DNA from: Temnopleurus reevesii
Taxonomy: Eukaryota; Echinodermata; Echinoidea; Temnopleuroida; Temnopleuridae
Assembly (NCBI GenBank): GCA_036244855.1
Contig: BQKZ01000679.1
Coordinates: 16,228-80,227 of the forward strand
Direction of reading: 5' to 3'
DNA length: 64,000 nt
Part shown: positions 50,201-55,658 of the stretch, in pieces
Numbering within the stretch: the first letter of the stretch is position 1
Layout of the letters: each line of letters opens with the position of its first letter
Made by a program: the position numbers and the translations under genes
The notes under the pieces: generated by a model
What the model saw: the letters and a program-made list of their open reading frames with translations, nothing else
What the model was told of the DNA's origin: nothing
Database searches by the model: none

Positions 50201-50320
50201 GGCGAGACGGGCAAGTTTGACGAAGAAGGCTCCTTCATCGGTCAATACGGCGATAACAAGAAACAAAGACAACCCGATGAAGAACAAGGGGGCGGAGCGG
50301 CGTACTCAACGTTCGTCTGA
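773..50320 (+). CDS. L1CAM-like: L1-family cell adhesion molecule (neuroglian/NrCAM-like), 3' part of gene
   Basis: Gene-level entry. A type I membrane adhesion protein of the neural L1 family, which binds partners through Ig/FN3 ectodomains and anchors to ankyrin-spectrin inside the cell. Exons, first-copy set: 773-909, 1664-1829, 2656-2810, 3627-3759, 4622-4782, 5706-5927, 7849-8107, 8936-9051, 9625-9799, 11118-11237, 11750-11938, 12664-12783, 46588-46752, 48529-48663, 49260-49347, 50104-50320. They encode two Ig domains, five FN3 domains, one membrane helix and a tail with GSFIGQY. The family normally has six Ig and five FN3 domains, so the two Ig domains here should be Ig5 and Ig6, and the start lies upstream of the window. 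Every junction keeps frame; module borders are phase 1. Invertebrates usually have one L1-type gene, so naming it L1CAM, NRCAM or Nrg is a matter of convention. The repeated exon block 14223-25418 is described separately. Confidence 0.95.
811..1456 (+). repeat. 148-bp tandem array of Ig5 half-exon plus donor
   Basis: Units start at TTG positions 817, 965, 1113, 1261 and 1409, exactly 148 bp apart; the last is truncated near 1456. Each full unit carries the 26 codons from GESAT to HKATE plus the donor and about 70 bp of following intron. GT donors fall at 910, 1058, 1206 and 1354. Units differ by few bases (unit 2 has ATGCTAAGATGC; unit 4 has GAA|GTTGGT), so the expansion looks recent. The spacing is not a multiple of three, and read-through of the donor hits TAA within four codons. 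Confidence 0.9.
1664..1829 (+). CDS. L1CAM-like: exon: Ig5, second half
   Basis: Acceptor CATACACAG; phase 0 start, donor CTAG|GTCAG in phase 1. Encodes LSNGDKHTISSTDEEGRLVI, then VEDDTGGYRCTASN and the closing strand AQLTVLG. The D-x-G-x-Y-x-C motif supplies the F-strand Cys that pairs with the Cys of exon 773-909. The phase 1 exit matches a module border. Confidence 0.93.
2050..2228. repeat. degenerate (GAT/AAT)n microsatellite
   Basis: About 180 bp of GATAAT, AATGAT and similar triplets. On the minus strand it lies directly at the 3' end of the SINE at 2229-2592 and is plausibly that element's expanded tail. The long Ile- or Met-rich open frames here are artefacts of the triplet repeat. 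Confidence 0.9.
2229..2592 (-). mobile_element. tRNA-derived SINE (minus strand)
   Basis: On the minus strand the element opens with GGAAGCATTGTAGTGCAGTGG (A-box region, 2592 downward) and has GGGAGTTCAAATCCCA as a B-box near 2523. It continues with the AAGAAATTCATCCCCATTG segment shared with copies at 12859, 36688 and 40094, and ends at the GAT/AAT microsatellite. The duplicated block starts inside it at 2472. The 3' limit is approximate. Confidence 0.75.
2656..2810 (+). CDS. L1CAM-like: exon: Ig6, first half (copy A)
   Basis: Acceptor CACTGCAG, phase 1 entry; donor GAATCA|GTATGA, phase 0. Encodes GKTTINPAPSDVTVREGQTA, RFQCEVAYDHELDKPEVHW and IKEGSSNQLPAES. The Cys (TGC, 2724-2726) and Trp are the B- and C-strand core residues, and VAYDHEL resembles the last Ig of L1 proteins. 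In the duplicate the same Cys codon reads TGA. Confidence 0.93.
3627..3759 (+). CDS. L1CAM-like: exon: Ig6, second half (copy A)
   Basis: Acceptor TTTTCTATAG, phase 0; donor AAAG|GTATAT, phase 1. Encodes DNMLILRDTDYSDSGRYTCV, then the strand NASATLIVKG. D-S-G-x-Y-x-C supplies the second Ig cysteine. It closes the last Ig domain before the FN3 region. Confidence 0.94.
4300..4570. mobile_element. interspersed repeat fragment with (ATT)n-like end
   Basis: The stretch from TTGAATTGAATTGAATTAAA to CTATGCAAATGGACCTATTA and the following (TTA)n resembles the 3' ends of the SINEs at 36688 and 40094 (short match CTATG/AAATGGAC, then ATT repeats). Probably a degraded SINE or LINE tail in the intron before FN3-1. 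The same sequence recurs in copy B at +11567. Confidence 0.4.
4622..4782 (+). CDS. L1CAM-like: exon: FN3-1, first half (copy A)
   Basis: Acceptor TTCCTGTAG, phase 1; donor CAAGCG|GTAGGT, phase 0. Encodes GRPDPPQNLILRVQEF, SRLGLNWDAANDNNAPILYY and IIQYDTKWPDKHWQFQA. The PDPPQNL opening, the core Trp and DNNAPI are typical of the first FN3 domain of L1 proteins. Confidence 0.94.
5706..5927 (+). CDS. L1CAM-like: exon: FN3-1 end and FN3-2 start (copy A)
   Basis: Acceptor ATTCCACACAG, donor GGGAT|GTATGT, both phase 0; 74 codons. It reads YRVALQLQPFVDYKFRVIAV NEIGES to close FN3-1. It then opens FN3-2 with PTRNPTAVRGSSTSPDSIVI RWD. This is the only module border in the set with no intron, since one exon spans FN3-1 and FN3-2. 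Confidence 0.94.
7849..8107 (+). CDS. L1CAM-like: exon: FN3-2, main part (copy A)
   Basis: Acceptor TTCCCTCTAG, phase 0; donor GCCG|GTAAGT, phase 1. Contains AIHPFYYNGDGFYYKVEYRP, then TQSYIVNARKAYEEFEFSVR, SVNDAGEAPDPQ and VYTGFSGEAG. The G-E-A-P-x-P and G-[FY]-SGE ending of the second FN3 is characteristic of the L1 family. Copy B differs only by silent changes in this exon that I could see (ACG/ACA, CCG/CCA). Confidence 0.95.
8936..9051 (+). CDS. L1CAM-like: exon: FN3-3, first half (copy A)
   Basis: Acceptor TTCTCCGCAG, phase 1; donor TACATT|GTAAGT, phase 0. Encodes EPGAAPSGVAVEVISATEVN VTWEPIPPEEANGQLGGYI. The core Trp and NGQLGGY are typical of FN3-3 in L1 proteins. The exon is flanked by related direct repeats in both introns (see findings). 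Confidence 0.94.
9625..9799 (+). CDS. L1CAM-like: exon: FN3-3, second half (copy A)
   Basis: Acceptor TCATCTTGTAG, phase 0; donor GCAC|GTAAGT, phase 1. Encodes VYYNIRIGSGVSKETCVQSP CIVGNLQAATTYEIYVVAFT NAGEGPQSDTVTVQTDSA. L-x-x-x-T-x-Y-x-I-x-V-x-A is the FN3 F-strand signature. Two closely spaced cysteines (CVQSPC) are unusual, as FN3 domains normally lack disulfides. Confidence 0.94.
10121..10508. mobile_element. possible TIR element with twin palindromes
   Basis: TAGGAGCGTTCGCC at 10121 faces TGTGAACGTCCCTA ending at 10508; the inverted ends match loosely and continue into GAATT. Inside are two abutting palindromes: 10366-10387 (arms AATCACACTT/AAGTGTGATT) and 10384-10405 (arms GATTTGGAT/ATCCAAATC). 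Repeated in copy B at +12639. Confidence 0.4.
11118..11237 (+). CDS. L1CAM-like: exon: FN3-4, first half (copy A)
   Basis: Acceptor CTTCTCCACAG, phase 1; donor TCTG|GTGAGT, phase 1. Encodes PPGPVHKLKIQPYSYRVALE WHKPTLPNGEITEYKVKISS. The PPGPV opening, core Trp and PNGEITEYKV fit the fourth FN3. Confidence 0.93.
11711..11740 (+). promoter_or_regulatory. (CT)n microsatellite serving as 3' splice-site pyrimidine tract
   Basis: Roughly 30 bases of CT with one TAT interruption lie immediately before GCTGTAG, the acceptor of FN3-4b. The same arrangement is in copy B (24350-24379). CT-rich tracts of this kind are known binding sites for pyrimidine-tract proteins; regulation here is inference. Confidence 0.6.
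11750..11938 (+). CDS. L1CAM-like: exon: FN3-4, second half (copy A)
   Basis: Phase 1 entry after GCTGTAG and phase 1 exit at GGAA|GTAAGA. Encodes VDSDGVSLGEEEVVVVNPSE, VLRYDEVEPETKYHIEVLAV and NDKGDGESITEEPTT. L-x-P-x-T-x-Y is the FN3 core pattern. The polypyrimidine tract of the acceptor is a (CT)n microsatellite at 11711-11740. Confidence 0.93.
12664..12783 (+). CDS. L1CAM-like: exon: FN3-5, first half (copy A)
   Basis: Acceptor TTTCCTTACAG, phase 1; donor AAAG|GTAAGA, phase 1. Encodes KPPKPPVPEVSIGTDHANFT WDVANLVPTVQEVQILYKEK. The core Trp is present. The partner exon is at 46588, so the intron splitting this domain is about 34 kb as assembled. Confidence 0.92.
12859..13060 (+). mobile_element. 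tRNA-derived SINE
   Basis: GGAGGCATTGTGGTGTAGTGG opens the element (A-box region) and GGTTCGAATC at 12913-12922 is a near-perfect pol III B-box. The following AGCAAGAAATTTACCCAAAT and CTCAACCCATGTTAGGTGAA segments are shared with SINEs at 2229, 36688 and 40094. The 3' end is approximate. A GAT microsatellite follows 230 bp downstream. Confidence 0.8.
13289..13520. repeat. (GAT)n microsatellite (copy A)
   Basis: About 230 bp of almost pure GAT triplets, with GAAGCC, GAATATGAA and GACGAC interruptions. The poly-Asp, poly-Met and poly-His open frames here are repeat artefacts. The counterpart in copy B is at 25944-26245, next to a gap. Confidence 0.95.
14038..14038. other. single-N contig join
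   Basis: One N separates ...CATGATGCC from GCTCAATGGGG. The sequence before it matches the stretch ending at 26766, and the sequence after it matches 2472 onward. It therefore marks the junction between the two redundant copies. Confidence 0.9.
14223..14377 (+). pseudogene. L1CAM-like: exon duplicate: Ig6 first half with stop codon (copy B)
   Basis: Matches 2656-2810 with intact splice sites, but TGC of the conserved Ig cysteine (2724-2726) is TGA at 14291-14293. Three other substitutions to A (14093, 14099, 14203) lie in the same first 260 bases after the N. This pattern looks more like poor sequence at a contig end than biological decay. Confidence 0.85.
15194..15326 (+). CDS. L1CAM-like: exon duplicate: Ig6 second half (copy B)
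   Basis: Duplicate of 3627-3759 at offset 11567, with the same frame, splice sites and D-S-G-x-Y-x-C motif. No coding change seen by eye. Confidence 0.88.
16189..16349 (+). CDS. L1CAM-like: exon duplicate: FN3-1 first half (copy B)
   Basis: Duplicate of 4622-4782, beginning GRPDPPQNL after the same TGTAG acceptor and ending at GCG|GTAGGT. No coding change seen by eye. Confidence 0.88.
17273..17494 (+). CDS. L1CAM-like: exon duplicate: FN3-1/FN3-2 (copy B)
   Basis: Duplicate of 5706-5927, phase 0 at both ends. Spans the FN3-1/FN3-2 border. No coding change seen by eye. Confidence 0.88.
19443..19701 (+). CDS. L1CAM-like: exon duplicate: FN3-2 main part (copy B)
   Basis: Duplicate of 7849-8107, offset 11594. 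Two visible silent differences (ACA for ACG, CCA for CCG); open throughout, ending GCCG|GTAAGT. Confidence 0.88.
19888..20927 (+). mobile_element. hAT deletion derivative, present only in copy B
   Basis: Begins CAGAGATGCCAACC and ends GGTTGGCATCTCTG, a perfect 14-bp inverted repeat with hAT-like CAG...CTG termini. It fills a position where copy A (about 8288) has no insert. Inside is the start of a transposase gene (20295-20660), but most of the catalytic region is missing. I could not identify a clean 8-bp target duplication: the flanks are TCTACTGG and TATGGGCT. The copy A empty site also differs by a few bases. Confidence 0.85.
20295..20660 (+). pseudogene. hAT transposase N-terminal remnant (BED-type zinc finger)
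   Basis: From the ATG at 20295 one frame gives a basic Ser/Lys-rich start, then FREEYTKKW, SKKSANHATCTLCACDFSIG and HGG. This is the C-x2-C BED-like finger common at the start of hAT transposases. The frame shifts near 20463 to continue with a His-bearing NDVQWHIKT segment. It then returns near 20520 to the first frame with MDKFLVF, SSVIRAEALMTNFL and NEHNIAFSASDHL before a stop at 20658-20660. R-A-E and N-x-A/P-F/L-x-x-x-DH patterns follow the finger in this family. Frameshifts, the stop and the absence of the dimerisation domain make it non-functional. Confidence 0.75.
21575..21690 (+). CDS. L1CAM-like: exon duplicate: FN3-3 first half (copy B)
   Basis: Duplicate of 8936-9051, offset 12639 after the hAT insert. 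Same splice sites; no coding change seen. Confidence 0.88.
22264..22438 (+). CDS. L1CAM-like: exon duplicate: FN3-3 second half (copy B)
   Basis: Duplicate of 9625-9799, including the CVQSPC pair. No coding change seen. Confidence 0.88.
23757..23876 (+). CDS. L1CAM-like: exon duplicate: FN3-4 first half (copy B)
   Basis: Duplicate of 11118-11237; same acceptor and donor. No coding change seen. Confidence 0.88.
24389..24577 (+). CDS. L1CAM-like: exon duplicate: FN3-4 second half (copy B)
   Basis: Duplicate of 11750-11938, again preceded by a (CT)n tract. No coding change seen. Confidence 0.88.
25342..25418 (+). CDS. L1CAM-like: exon duplicate: FN3-5 first half, cut by gap (copy B)
   Basis: Duplicate of the start of 12664-12783 (PPKPPVPEVSIG to the core Trp and DVANL). 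The Ns begin at 25419. By analogy the exon would end near 25461, inside the gap. Confidence 0.85.
25419..25943. other. assembly gap (525 N)
   Basis: Run of N between the FN3-5a exon and a GAT microsatellite. In copy A the same interval holds the exon end, a SINE and the start of the microsatellite. Confidence 0.99.
25944..26245. repeat. (GAT)n with 48-bp higher-order period (copy B)
   Basis: Pure triplet array. Read as ATG codons, an ATA interrupts at codons 3, 19, 35, 51 and 67, a spacing of exactly 16 triplets (48 bp). The period breaks near the right end. Confidence 0.9.
27241..27455. repeat. diverged tandem duplication, about 110 bp x 2
   Basis: Two successive units share AAAATCAGAG, AAACTTGAGCAACATAAACT / AAACATGAGAAACATAAACT, and AACATGTGAA. 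Identity is moderate. Intronic, no coding signal. Confidence 0.6.
32640..32875 (+). repeat. pyrimidine-rich CT tract
   Basis: About 235 bases of CTCTCT/TTTCCC-type low-complexity sequence. The long Ser/Leu/Phe-rich open frames across it are compositional artefacts. Confidence 0.85.
33646..33760 (+). repeat. CA/CT microsatellite cluster
   Basis: CCACCACACTCACCC, (CA)n, (CT)n and CTCGCTCACT repeats in succession. Low complexity; no gene. Confidence 0.85.
34548..34605 (+). repeat. compound (CT)n/(CA)n microsatellite
   Basis: (CT)7-like run, then ACACACACACACACACGCAC and CACACAAACAAA. Low complexity. Confidence 0.85.
36688..36976 (+). mobile_element. tRNA-derived SINE, diverged
   Basis: ATAAGTGGTTTAGTGGTTCTG (A-box region), degenerate B-box GGTCAAATTCC near 36742, then AAGAAATTTATCCACAATTT and CTTGACCCAGGTGAAAATGG as in the other copies. 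Ends TCTATGAAAATAGAC followed by (TTATTATCATTATTATT). Confidence 0.8.
40094..40385 (+). mobile_element. tRNA-derived SINE
   Basis: GGAAGTAGCATGGTGTAGTGG opens the element and GGTTCGAATCCCACCCATGA (40151-40170) contains an intact B-box. AGCAAGAAATGTATCTACAC and CTCAACCCAGGTGAACATTG match the family. It ends near CACTAAATGGACAAATCATT, similar to the tails at 36930 and 4540. Confidence 0.82.
41271..41957. repeat. tandem duplication, about 345 bp x 2
   Basis: Unit 1 is 41271-41617 and unit 2 is 41618 to about 41957. They share long stretches such as GTAACATGAGCTGAACATTT and GCAATCTGTCTCGCCAACGA. Overall identity by eye is near 90%, higher in the right half. Intronic, no coding signal. Confidence 0.9.
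42836..42900. repeat. short direct duplication
   Basis: AACCAACAACATTCTTCCAT and AACCAACAACATTCCTCCAT, each followed by GTAAC, lie about 33 bp apart. Confidence 0.75.
43040..43170 (-). other. GC-richer block with B-box-like motif
   Basis: A GC-richer island in AT-rich intron. On the minus strand GGCAGAGAGCTTCGATTCCT resembles the end of a tRNA T arm and could be part of a tRNA-derived repeat. I could not fold a tRNA from it, so this is a weak call. Confidence 0.25.
44848..45090. repeat. tandem duplication, about 120 bp x 2
   Basis: Unit 1 (44848-44966) and unit 2 (44967-45090) share ATTTCTCCAAGTTTG, AAATAGATATTGTT and TAGATTGATAAGGGAGAT. Unit 2 has a TGTTTGGTGG insertion. Intronic. Confidence 0.85.
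46588..46752 (+). CDS. L1CAM-like: exon: FN3-5, second half
   Basis: Acceptor CTATTATTGCAG, phase 1; donor ACAG|GTAATA, phase 1. Encodes DATEFIYTEKVDVLDETEIM, VTGLESSTTYTTRLRVTNPA and DSSISDTTDFKTTST. L-x-S-x-T-x-Y-x-x-R-x-R-V is the FN3 F-strand pattern. It joins in frame to exon 12664-12783, completing the fifth FN3 next to the membrane. Confidence 0.93.
47493..47672. mobile_element. 180-bp hAT-like MITE
   Basis: Starts CAGAGGTGCCAACC and ends AGTTGGCACCTCTG, the same terminal motif (one base different) as the 1.04-kb hAT derivative at 19888. No coding capacity. The flanks TTCCACTG and TTAGTCTA are only loosely alike, suggesting an old insertion. Confidence 0.75.
48198..48313 (-). other. 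palindrome containing a histone-type RNA 3'-end signal
   Basis: Arms 48198-48234 and 48274-48313 are inverted copies with one mismatch and a 3-base indel. Read on the minus strand, the centre is GGTCCTTTTCAGGACC (48263-48248), a 6-bp stem with TTTC loop fitting the replication-dependent histone mRNA stem-loop. CAAGAAAGA (48236-48228) follows 11 bases later and equals the purine-rich downstream element known from sea urchin histone genes. No histone coding sequence lies upstream on that strand. Confidence 0.65.
48529..48663 (+). CDS. L1CAM-like: exon: transmembrane segment
   Basis: Acceptor TATCCTATAG, phase 1; donor AATG|GTGAGT, phase 1. A short linker AIAGDGDGIVLGTW leads into the helix MIILICIIILLILILLIICI, then the basic stop-transfer VKSQKGGKYN. 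K-G-G-K-Y directly after the membrane is conserved in L1 proteins. The DNA of the helix is almost entirely ATC/CTC/CTT triplets. Confidence 0.96.
49260..49347 (+). CDS. L1CAM-like: exon: cytoplasmic tail, proximal part
   Basis: Acceptor TATTTTTGCAG, phase 1; donor CTAC|GTAAGT, phase 2. Encodes VSDKEKALNKDIESTPLKDD GGFDEYKPP. It continues the K-G-G-K-Y-x-V-x-x-KE pattern of L1 tails. No RSLE-type mini-exon is visible in the following intron. Confidence 0.94.
49639..49765. mobile_element. foldback MITE in tail intron
   Basis: Perfect 29-bp inverted arms at 49657-49685 and 49720-49748 (core CAACACGATTCAACACGACT) with a 34-bp centre. Imperfect pairing continues outward through GGGCC and TCACATA. 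No coding capacity. Confidence 0.85.
50104..50320 (+). CDS. L1CAM-like: terminal exon: ankyrin-binding tail and stop
   Basis: Acceptor GTTTTCCTATAG, entered in phase 2; stop TGA at 50318-50320. It reads GADGEPLRGSQGSLNDSEHG, SSETDSLKEYADGETGKFDE and EGSFIGQY, the ankyrin-binding motif whose Tyr is phosphorylation-controlled in family members. It then ends in a hydrophilic stretch GDNKKQRQPDEEQ and AAYSTFV. The final T-F-V fits a class I PDZ ligand and recalls the SFV end of NrCAM. This exon is the strongest family evidence in the window. Confidence 0.97.
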
Positions 50321-52740
50321 GGGCCTCTCATTCTCTCCAGATTCAGCAGTGGATAATCTGTGATAAAATACCAATTGGACTTCTTAGATTATTATAATAA
50401 TTGAGTTCAGTCCCGATGCGTTGTGCGGGATGATGATGACGATGATTGAACTTGGATTGATGTGATAAGGTTTCGTGATTATCATAATCACATTGATGTG
50501 TTGAGGTATGCTCCACAAGTGGGGATACCTCGTAATTGGATAAATTTTTGAGACTGTACATTGGTTAGAAAACACCTTTTTTATGTTCTCAGTATAAAGA
50601 TAAGTCCTTGTATTTATATCTTTAGAATATGTCAAGAGTGATAGGAATAGGTAAAGAGGAAGCGTACTGCAATCTTACTACATTCAAGATGTAGATACGT
50701 GTGTGCACATGAAGAGATTTCATGAGATTGATCCCTCAGATTTGATTGTATATCTAGCTTTGATTCTGTTAAACATTACCCAAGTTTCCTCTCTCTCTAT
50801 CTAATCAACCGAAGAGAGGGGAAATATGTTTGCACACATTTATGAGTACCCTAAATGTCAAACTGTTTTTTGTTCACTACTGAAATTTTTTAGAAATATG
50901 GTTTATGTTTGTGATATCTCTCTCCTAGATCAGTTTTTGTTTCTCCCTCTTTTGGTGCTGTCATGTGATGGAGCAGTACTAATATGTTACCATTCTCATC
51001 ATACTCTACCATGGCGATGAGAAGTGGATTTTATTTATGCTTCCTAATTGTTGACATGTATTGCGCATTCCACTGCTAGATAGGCCTGAGCAGTGTGCTA
51101 CGGAAGCTATTCCCCCCAGATGATTGCAACAAGTCATGCATTCTTGCCAAGTACCGACGCACTATGGACATCTTCAAATGTACTCAATTCCAGCACAATT
51201 ACACACTCAACCAACCAATAATTTGGTCTATTCCACTGTCTCCAAAGAAAAATCTGAGGATCATGCCGAGCAGTGATGCATAAAGGCCCCAGCACACCAA
51301 GCACGGCACGGCGTAACGGCACGGTTTATACGCAGTATCTTGGTTGTCATTGGCCAGCGCGCTCCTCCGCGCAGAGGATTTTCCACAATTGGCCAATCAC
51401 AGGGGAGACATCGCGTAAAAACCGTGCCGTGATGCCGTGCCGTGTTTGGTGTGCGCGGGCCTTTACGCTAGTCAGTCAACACAGACGGGTTTCTGGTTGC
51501 AATGTAAACTGATTGAATAATTGGTTGGTTGTTATTTTGAGATGTTATATGTAAAAAAGCAAGAGAATGAGGCTATGTAAGTTCTGCTGGCAGATAAAAT
51601 TGGCCTGTGCCTGGCTAGAGTTGGCCAAACGGCGCGCCAAATGGGATTGGGCCTCTTTTCAAGTCTTGCCTTTTAGTATGTTGCAGTGCATTCATATCAA
51701 CAGGCATATGATGTCAGATGATGGCCAATTTGAGTCGTGTGAACAATTTTTGTGTTAGAAAACTATTCTCAAGCCATCATCTGATATATGATGAAAGGCA
51801 GGCCCTAAGTGCTTCTCTCTCATTCCAAAATTCAGGATGAATCATGCTGGAAGTAAAGTTGGTATTCCATTATTTCAGCAGAATACAACACGGGAAGAGA
51901 CTGGGTGTCCACTTTATTTAGAGCTGTAGTCCTCACATTATTAGTTTTTCTACTTTTTCACAAAATAAATCTAGTTCTGAAATCCAATAATCATGATTGG
52001 ATATATACTGCCGAGTAGAGTTTCAATGATAATTTGTTTTTAATTTATTAATGGCACAATGTTTATTAATACAGTGAGAAATCACTTTATAGACAATCAA
52101 GTGTCATGTGAGTTATTGTGAGAAGGGAATGGACAAGCCTCAGAGCTACCAAAGTTTGTAATTTTTTATGTTTCTAAGAAGCAGACATGATGCTGTAAAT
52201 TTATTTGATACAATTTCTTACAGTTTTCAGAAAGTAACTGTTGTTAGAAATATCTACAGAGTAAGTCTATGTAAGTCTTTTTCTTGCAACCGCTACATTT
52301 TGAAAACAGTAAAAAAAAAAAATTAACAAATTAGTCACAATTAGGTAAGCATAGAATGCGCGCAGGCATTTTGCAATAGTTTTTCTTATTTTGATATGTT
52401 CTTAACATGTACAAAGATTTTTGACCAAGTCAAACATCTTCTTTGTGAGTTTCATAGGCATTGATACATCCATTACTGGATGCAGCAATGCCTATGTACC
52501 TTGTGTTTTTGTTTTACTTCCAAACTTTTTTAAAAAGGTTTTAATACTATTATGCTAACTGCATTTGCTTGAAGTCTGATTATAATATTTTTAAATTGTG
52601 TAGTAATTTATGCAGTGGTGGAACTGGTGGTATATCTGTCTTATACAACTCACTACAGTTAGTCTCGATCACTTTCTCATGGTTTATAGTTATTCAATTA
52701 TGGAAATGCACAGGTTTTAGTTTATCACAAAAAATAAATT
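50321..52740 (+). other. putative 3' UTR region
   Basis: AT-rich sequence following the stop. AATAAA hexamers occur at 51964-51969 and 52733-52738 and could serve polyadenylation; which, if either, is used cannot be decided from sequence. A foldback element lies within it at 51281-51465. Confidence 0.35.
51281..51465. mobile_element. foldback MITE, GC-rich
   Basis: TAAAGGCCCCAGCACACCAA at the left faces TTGGTGTGCGCGGGCCTTTA at the right. Arms of about 75 bp pair at roughly 85%, including CACGGCACGGC and CGGCACGGTTT blocks and a CCAAT-like ATTGGCC. Much more GC-rich than its surroundings. No coding capacity. Confidence 0.88.
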
Positions 52741-55020
52741 CGTTCAATGCACAATATCATGCACAATGCACACATTTTCTGATATGGAATGGCATTTTTG
52801 AATGAGCAAAATGCAGAAGACATGCATAAAAGACTGAATTTTACAGTTTTGGATAGTCCTTTATCCCCTACCCCCATAGTTCATTCCAGAAATATGCGAT
52901 GATTAAGATATGAATATAATCTCTGTGTTTTTGTTCTATTATGCTTTGTTTTAGAACAGTGTTATTTATTAGGACATCATAACATCTGTTTGTAAATAAT
53001 CATAATAGTGTTTACCAAGAGAGTAAGTGTTCTTTAGGTTTTATTTTCTCCTTGGACCAGATATGTGTGTTCTTAGTTTAATATGAAATGCGATTGAGAG
53101 TGATGGAGGTACTGTAAATTGTGAGTGGTTTTATATCAAATTTCTGTGATTCAGTCTTATGCAATGAGTGAGGGGAAGGGCAGATGGATGCCCATAACTT
53201 CGACAAACAAATTAGCCTACAGAATCTTTTTTTTTAAGGAAAGAGTAATAGGTTTAGTTTATTCTAATTCAGTGATTGGACATGCATTTTTAACTTTTTG
53301 AACTGTAAAATATGACGAAAATTAGATTGTGAGAAAAAGGATTTTACTGTTTTCAGGCATATTTTACGGATAGTAATGTTTGAAAAGAAATCGGTAGTTA
53401 ATGTGTGATATTGAAAGGGGGGTAATTTTGAGTGAACCTTGTATAAGATCCTGAAATGTTTTTCAATTTATTTACTTTCATTATGTGCAACATAATCATT
53501 GTGTAGCGATAAGATATTCACTTTGAACTTATATATATATTATATATACTTGTAGATAATGATGTTTGGGAGGGGGGGGGACTGCAATGTAAGAATAGAT
53601 ACCGGTACATGCAATGAAATACACAGGACCTTTATGCAGGAATACAAAGTCATGGATGCCCATCCATTCGCAACTACTGACCAGTTCCAATCGAGCAAGC
53701 CAATATTTACTTTGGAAATTATGTCATTAATACTCAATTCTCTGAGCCATTTGTTTAGATAAGAAATTGAGACTATTGGATTCATAGCAAATAGGAATAC
53801 TGCAATGGTTGACAAATGTATTGAGGAAGGATAGAATACCTTTCATTAGATTTGCAGTGAAGACGTGGAGATAGAGGTGAGTTCATTGGAATGCCTTGTA
53901 ATGAATGGGTCTTATGCAGTAAATCATTTGTACATTTTAAAAATGAAAACAACAATTCTCTTGTTTGCTCTATGTACAGTAGGTCACAACATATTACAGT
54001 ACACACGATATGACACGTAGAATAGAGTGATAACAAGTGTAGATAAATTAGTCAGTGTTAGAACCTAGATATATATGTCAAGATGTCGTCATAATACACT
54101 TTTTGTGTCACAACAGGCTTTTTTCATCTCTATGAAAATAATAAGATGAAATCTATACAACCATCGTATCTAAAGCTCAATTGCATTGTGAAAAATCAGA
54201 GAAAATGGTGATATTTGATGGTATGCCCTCAAATTTAATTTCAAGAAATAGCATAGAGTACTCATCACATCCAATTACAACTTGTGTATTTTTATCACCA
54301 CATTCTAGAGTATAATTGTACTGTAGTGTCTTTTAGGAAAATATCAAATTAAGGACATTCTTTTTCCTTGTATATTCAGCTTGCCAGGTTTAGTGTATGT
54401 TGTTTGTTATATTTCAATCATAGTCTTTAAATCTTGCTTTTGCTATTTTCTATATTTTTTATGCTGAATGGTCATACAAATGTCCTTACATTTTATTTTC
54501 TTCTTTTAGTGCCAACTTCATAATCATGATAATCAGATACTAATAGAAGTACTTTTATTGCCATAGCATCATAGATTATTGATTATTAGCCATTTGATAG
54601 AGCAGCATATTTTGTTTTCTGGTTTTAATTTTTTTTCATTTCTACTTCTAGTTGCTTAGCAGATGGGACCTCTGCGTTTCTATGCTGCTATGCGCTCTGT
54701 TTTACATGCAATCAAATGTAGAAAAGCATTTTTAAAAGTTATATTGTGAGTTGTGTTTGTTGCTTTGCTAAGATTTAAAGATATTAAGCAGCACCATAAA
54801 ATATATGCCCCTATTCCACCTTGGTTTGTACATTGTTGTATTTGTGGAATTGAAAGGGCGAGTAGCTGTTTATAGTCTTTAATAACTATATGAAAGTTTT
54901 TGTCTGTTTACAGCTTAAATGAATTCTCTTTATTTCCATCGCCTGTTATTTGTGTCAAAATAATACTTGATTAAAATAGTTGTCAATTGTTCAAAAATGA
55001 TTTCTCTTTTTAATTTTTCC
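52741..55020. other. non-coding, no recognised content
   Basis: AT-rich sequence with a G-run near 53570 and a TATATA stretch near 53530. I see no gene, RNA or clear mobile element. Confidence 0.6.
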
Positions 55021-55024
55021 TAGA

Positions 55025-55282
55025 GTTGTAAAGTTACTGATGCGAACGAGAGATGTGCAAACAAATCTGAATGTTAAAAAAAAAATACTAAAAAGTGGCC
55101 CCTTCCCACATTCCTCCTCTCTGCAGTCTTTGTATGATCCTGAATGTGATGTTGTTGTTATTGTTGTTGTTTTTGTTTTTGTTGTTCTTGTTGTTGATAA
55201 TGATGATATTGTTGATGAGGAGGATGATGATGACTATGACGATGATGTGATAATGGTAATGATGATCATGATATATTGTGAA

Positions 55283-55352
<70 letters not shown>

Positions 55353-55355
55353 GTT

Positions 55356-55391
<36 letters not shown>

Positions 55392-55394
55392 GTT

Positions 55395-55444
<50 letters not shown>

Positions 55445-55655
55445 GATGATAATGATGATGATGATGGTGATGATGATGATGATGATGATGGTAGTGATGA
55501 TGGTGATTGTGATTTTAATGAAGGTGATTATGGTGTAGTAGTGGTGTAAAGTTGTAAATGTACTGATGTGAATGAGAGATGTGCAAAAAAAAATCTTAAT
55601 GTTGAAAAAAAATACTTAAAAACAGACCCCCCACCCTAGCTCCTCTCTGCAGTCC
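55025..55655. repeat. direct duplication flanking a GAT microsatellite
   Basis: 55025-55145 and 55551-55655 share GTTGTAAA, TACTGATG, GAGAGATGTGCAAA, AATGTT, AAATACT and CTCCTCTCTGCAGTC. After each copy comes a related GTT-rich then GATAAT stretch (55148-55210 and 55788-55835); the second is split by a MITE. Confidence 0.8.
55146..55545. repeat. GTT/GAT compound microsatellite
   Basis: GTT-rich part (55148-55200), then about 300 bp of GAT triplets with GGT interruptions. The poly-Asp open frame of 169 codons from 55040 is a repeat artefact. Confidence 0.93.
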
Positions 55656-55658
55656 ATG

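Noticed and set aside
55040..55549. 169-codon acidic open frame
   Set aside because: Mostly GAT microsatellite; no homology and no splice or start context.
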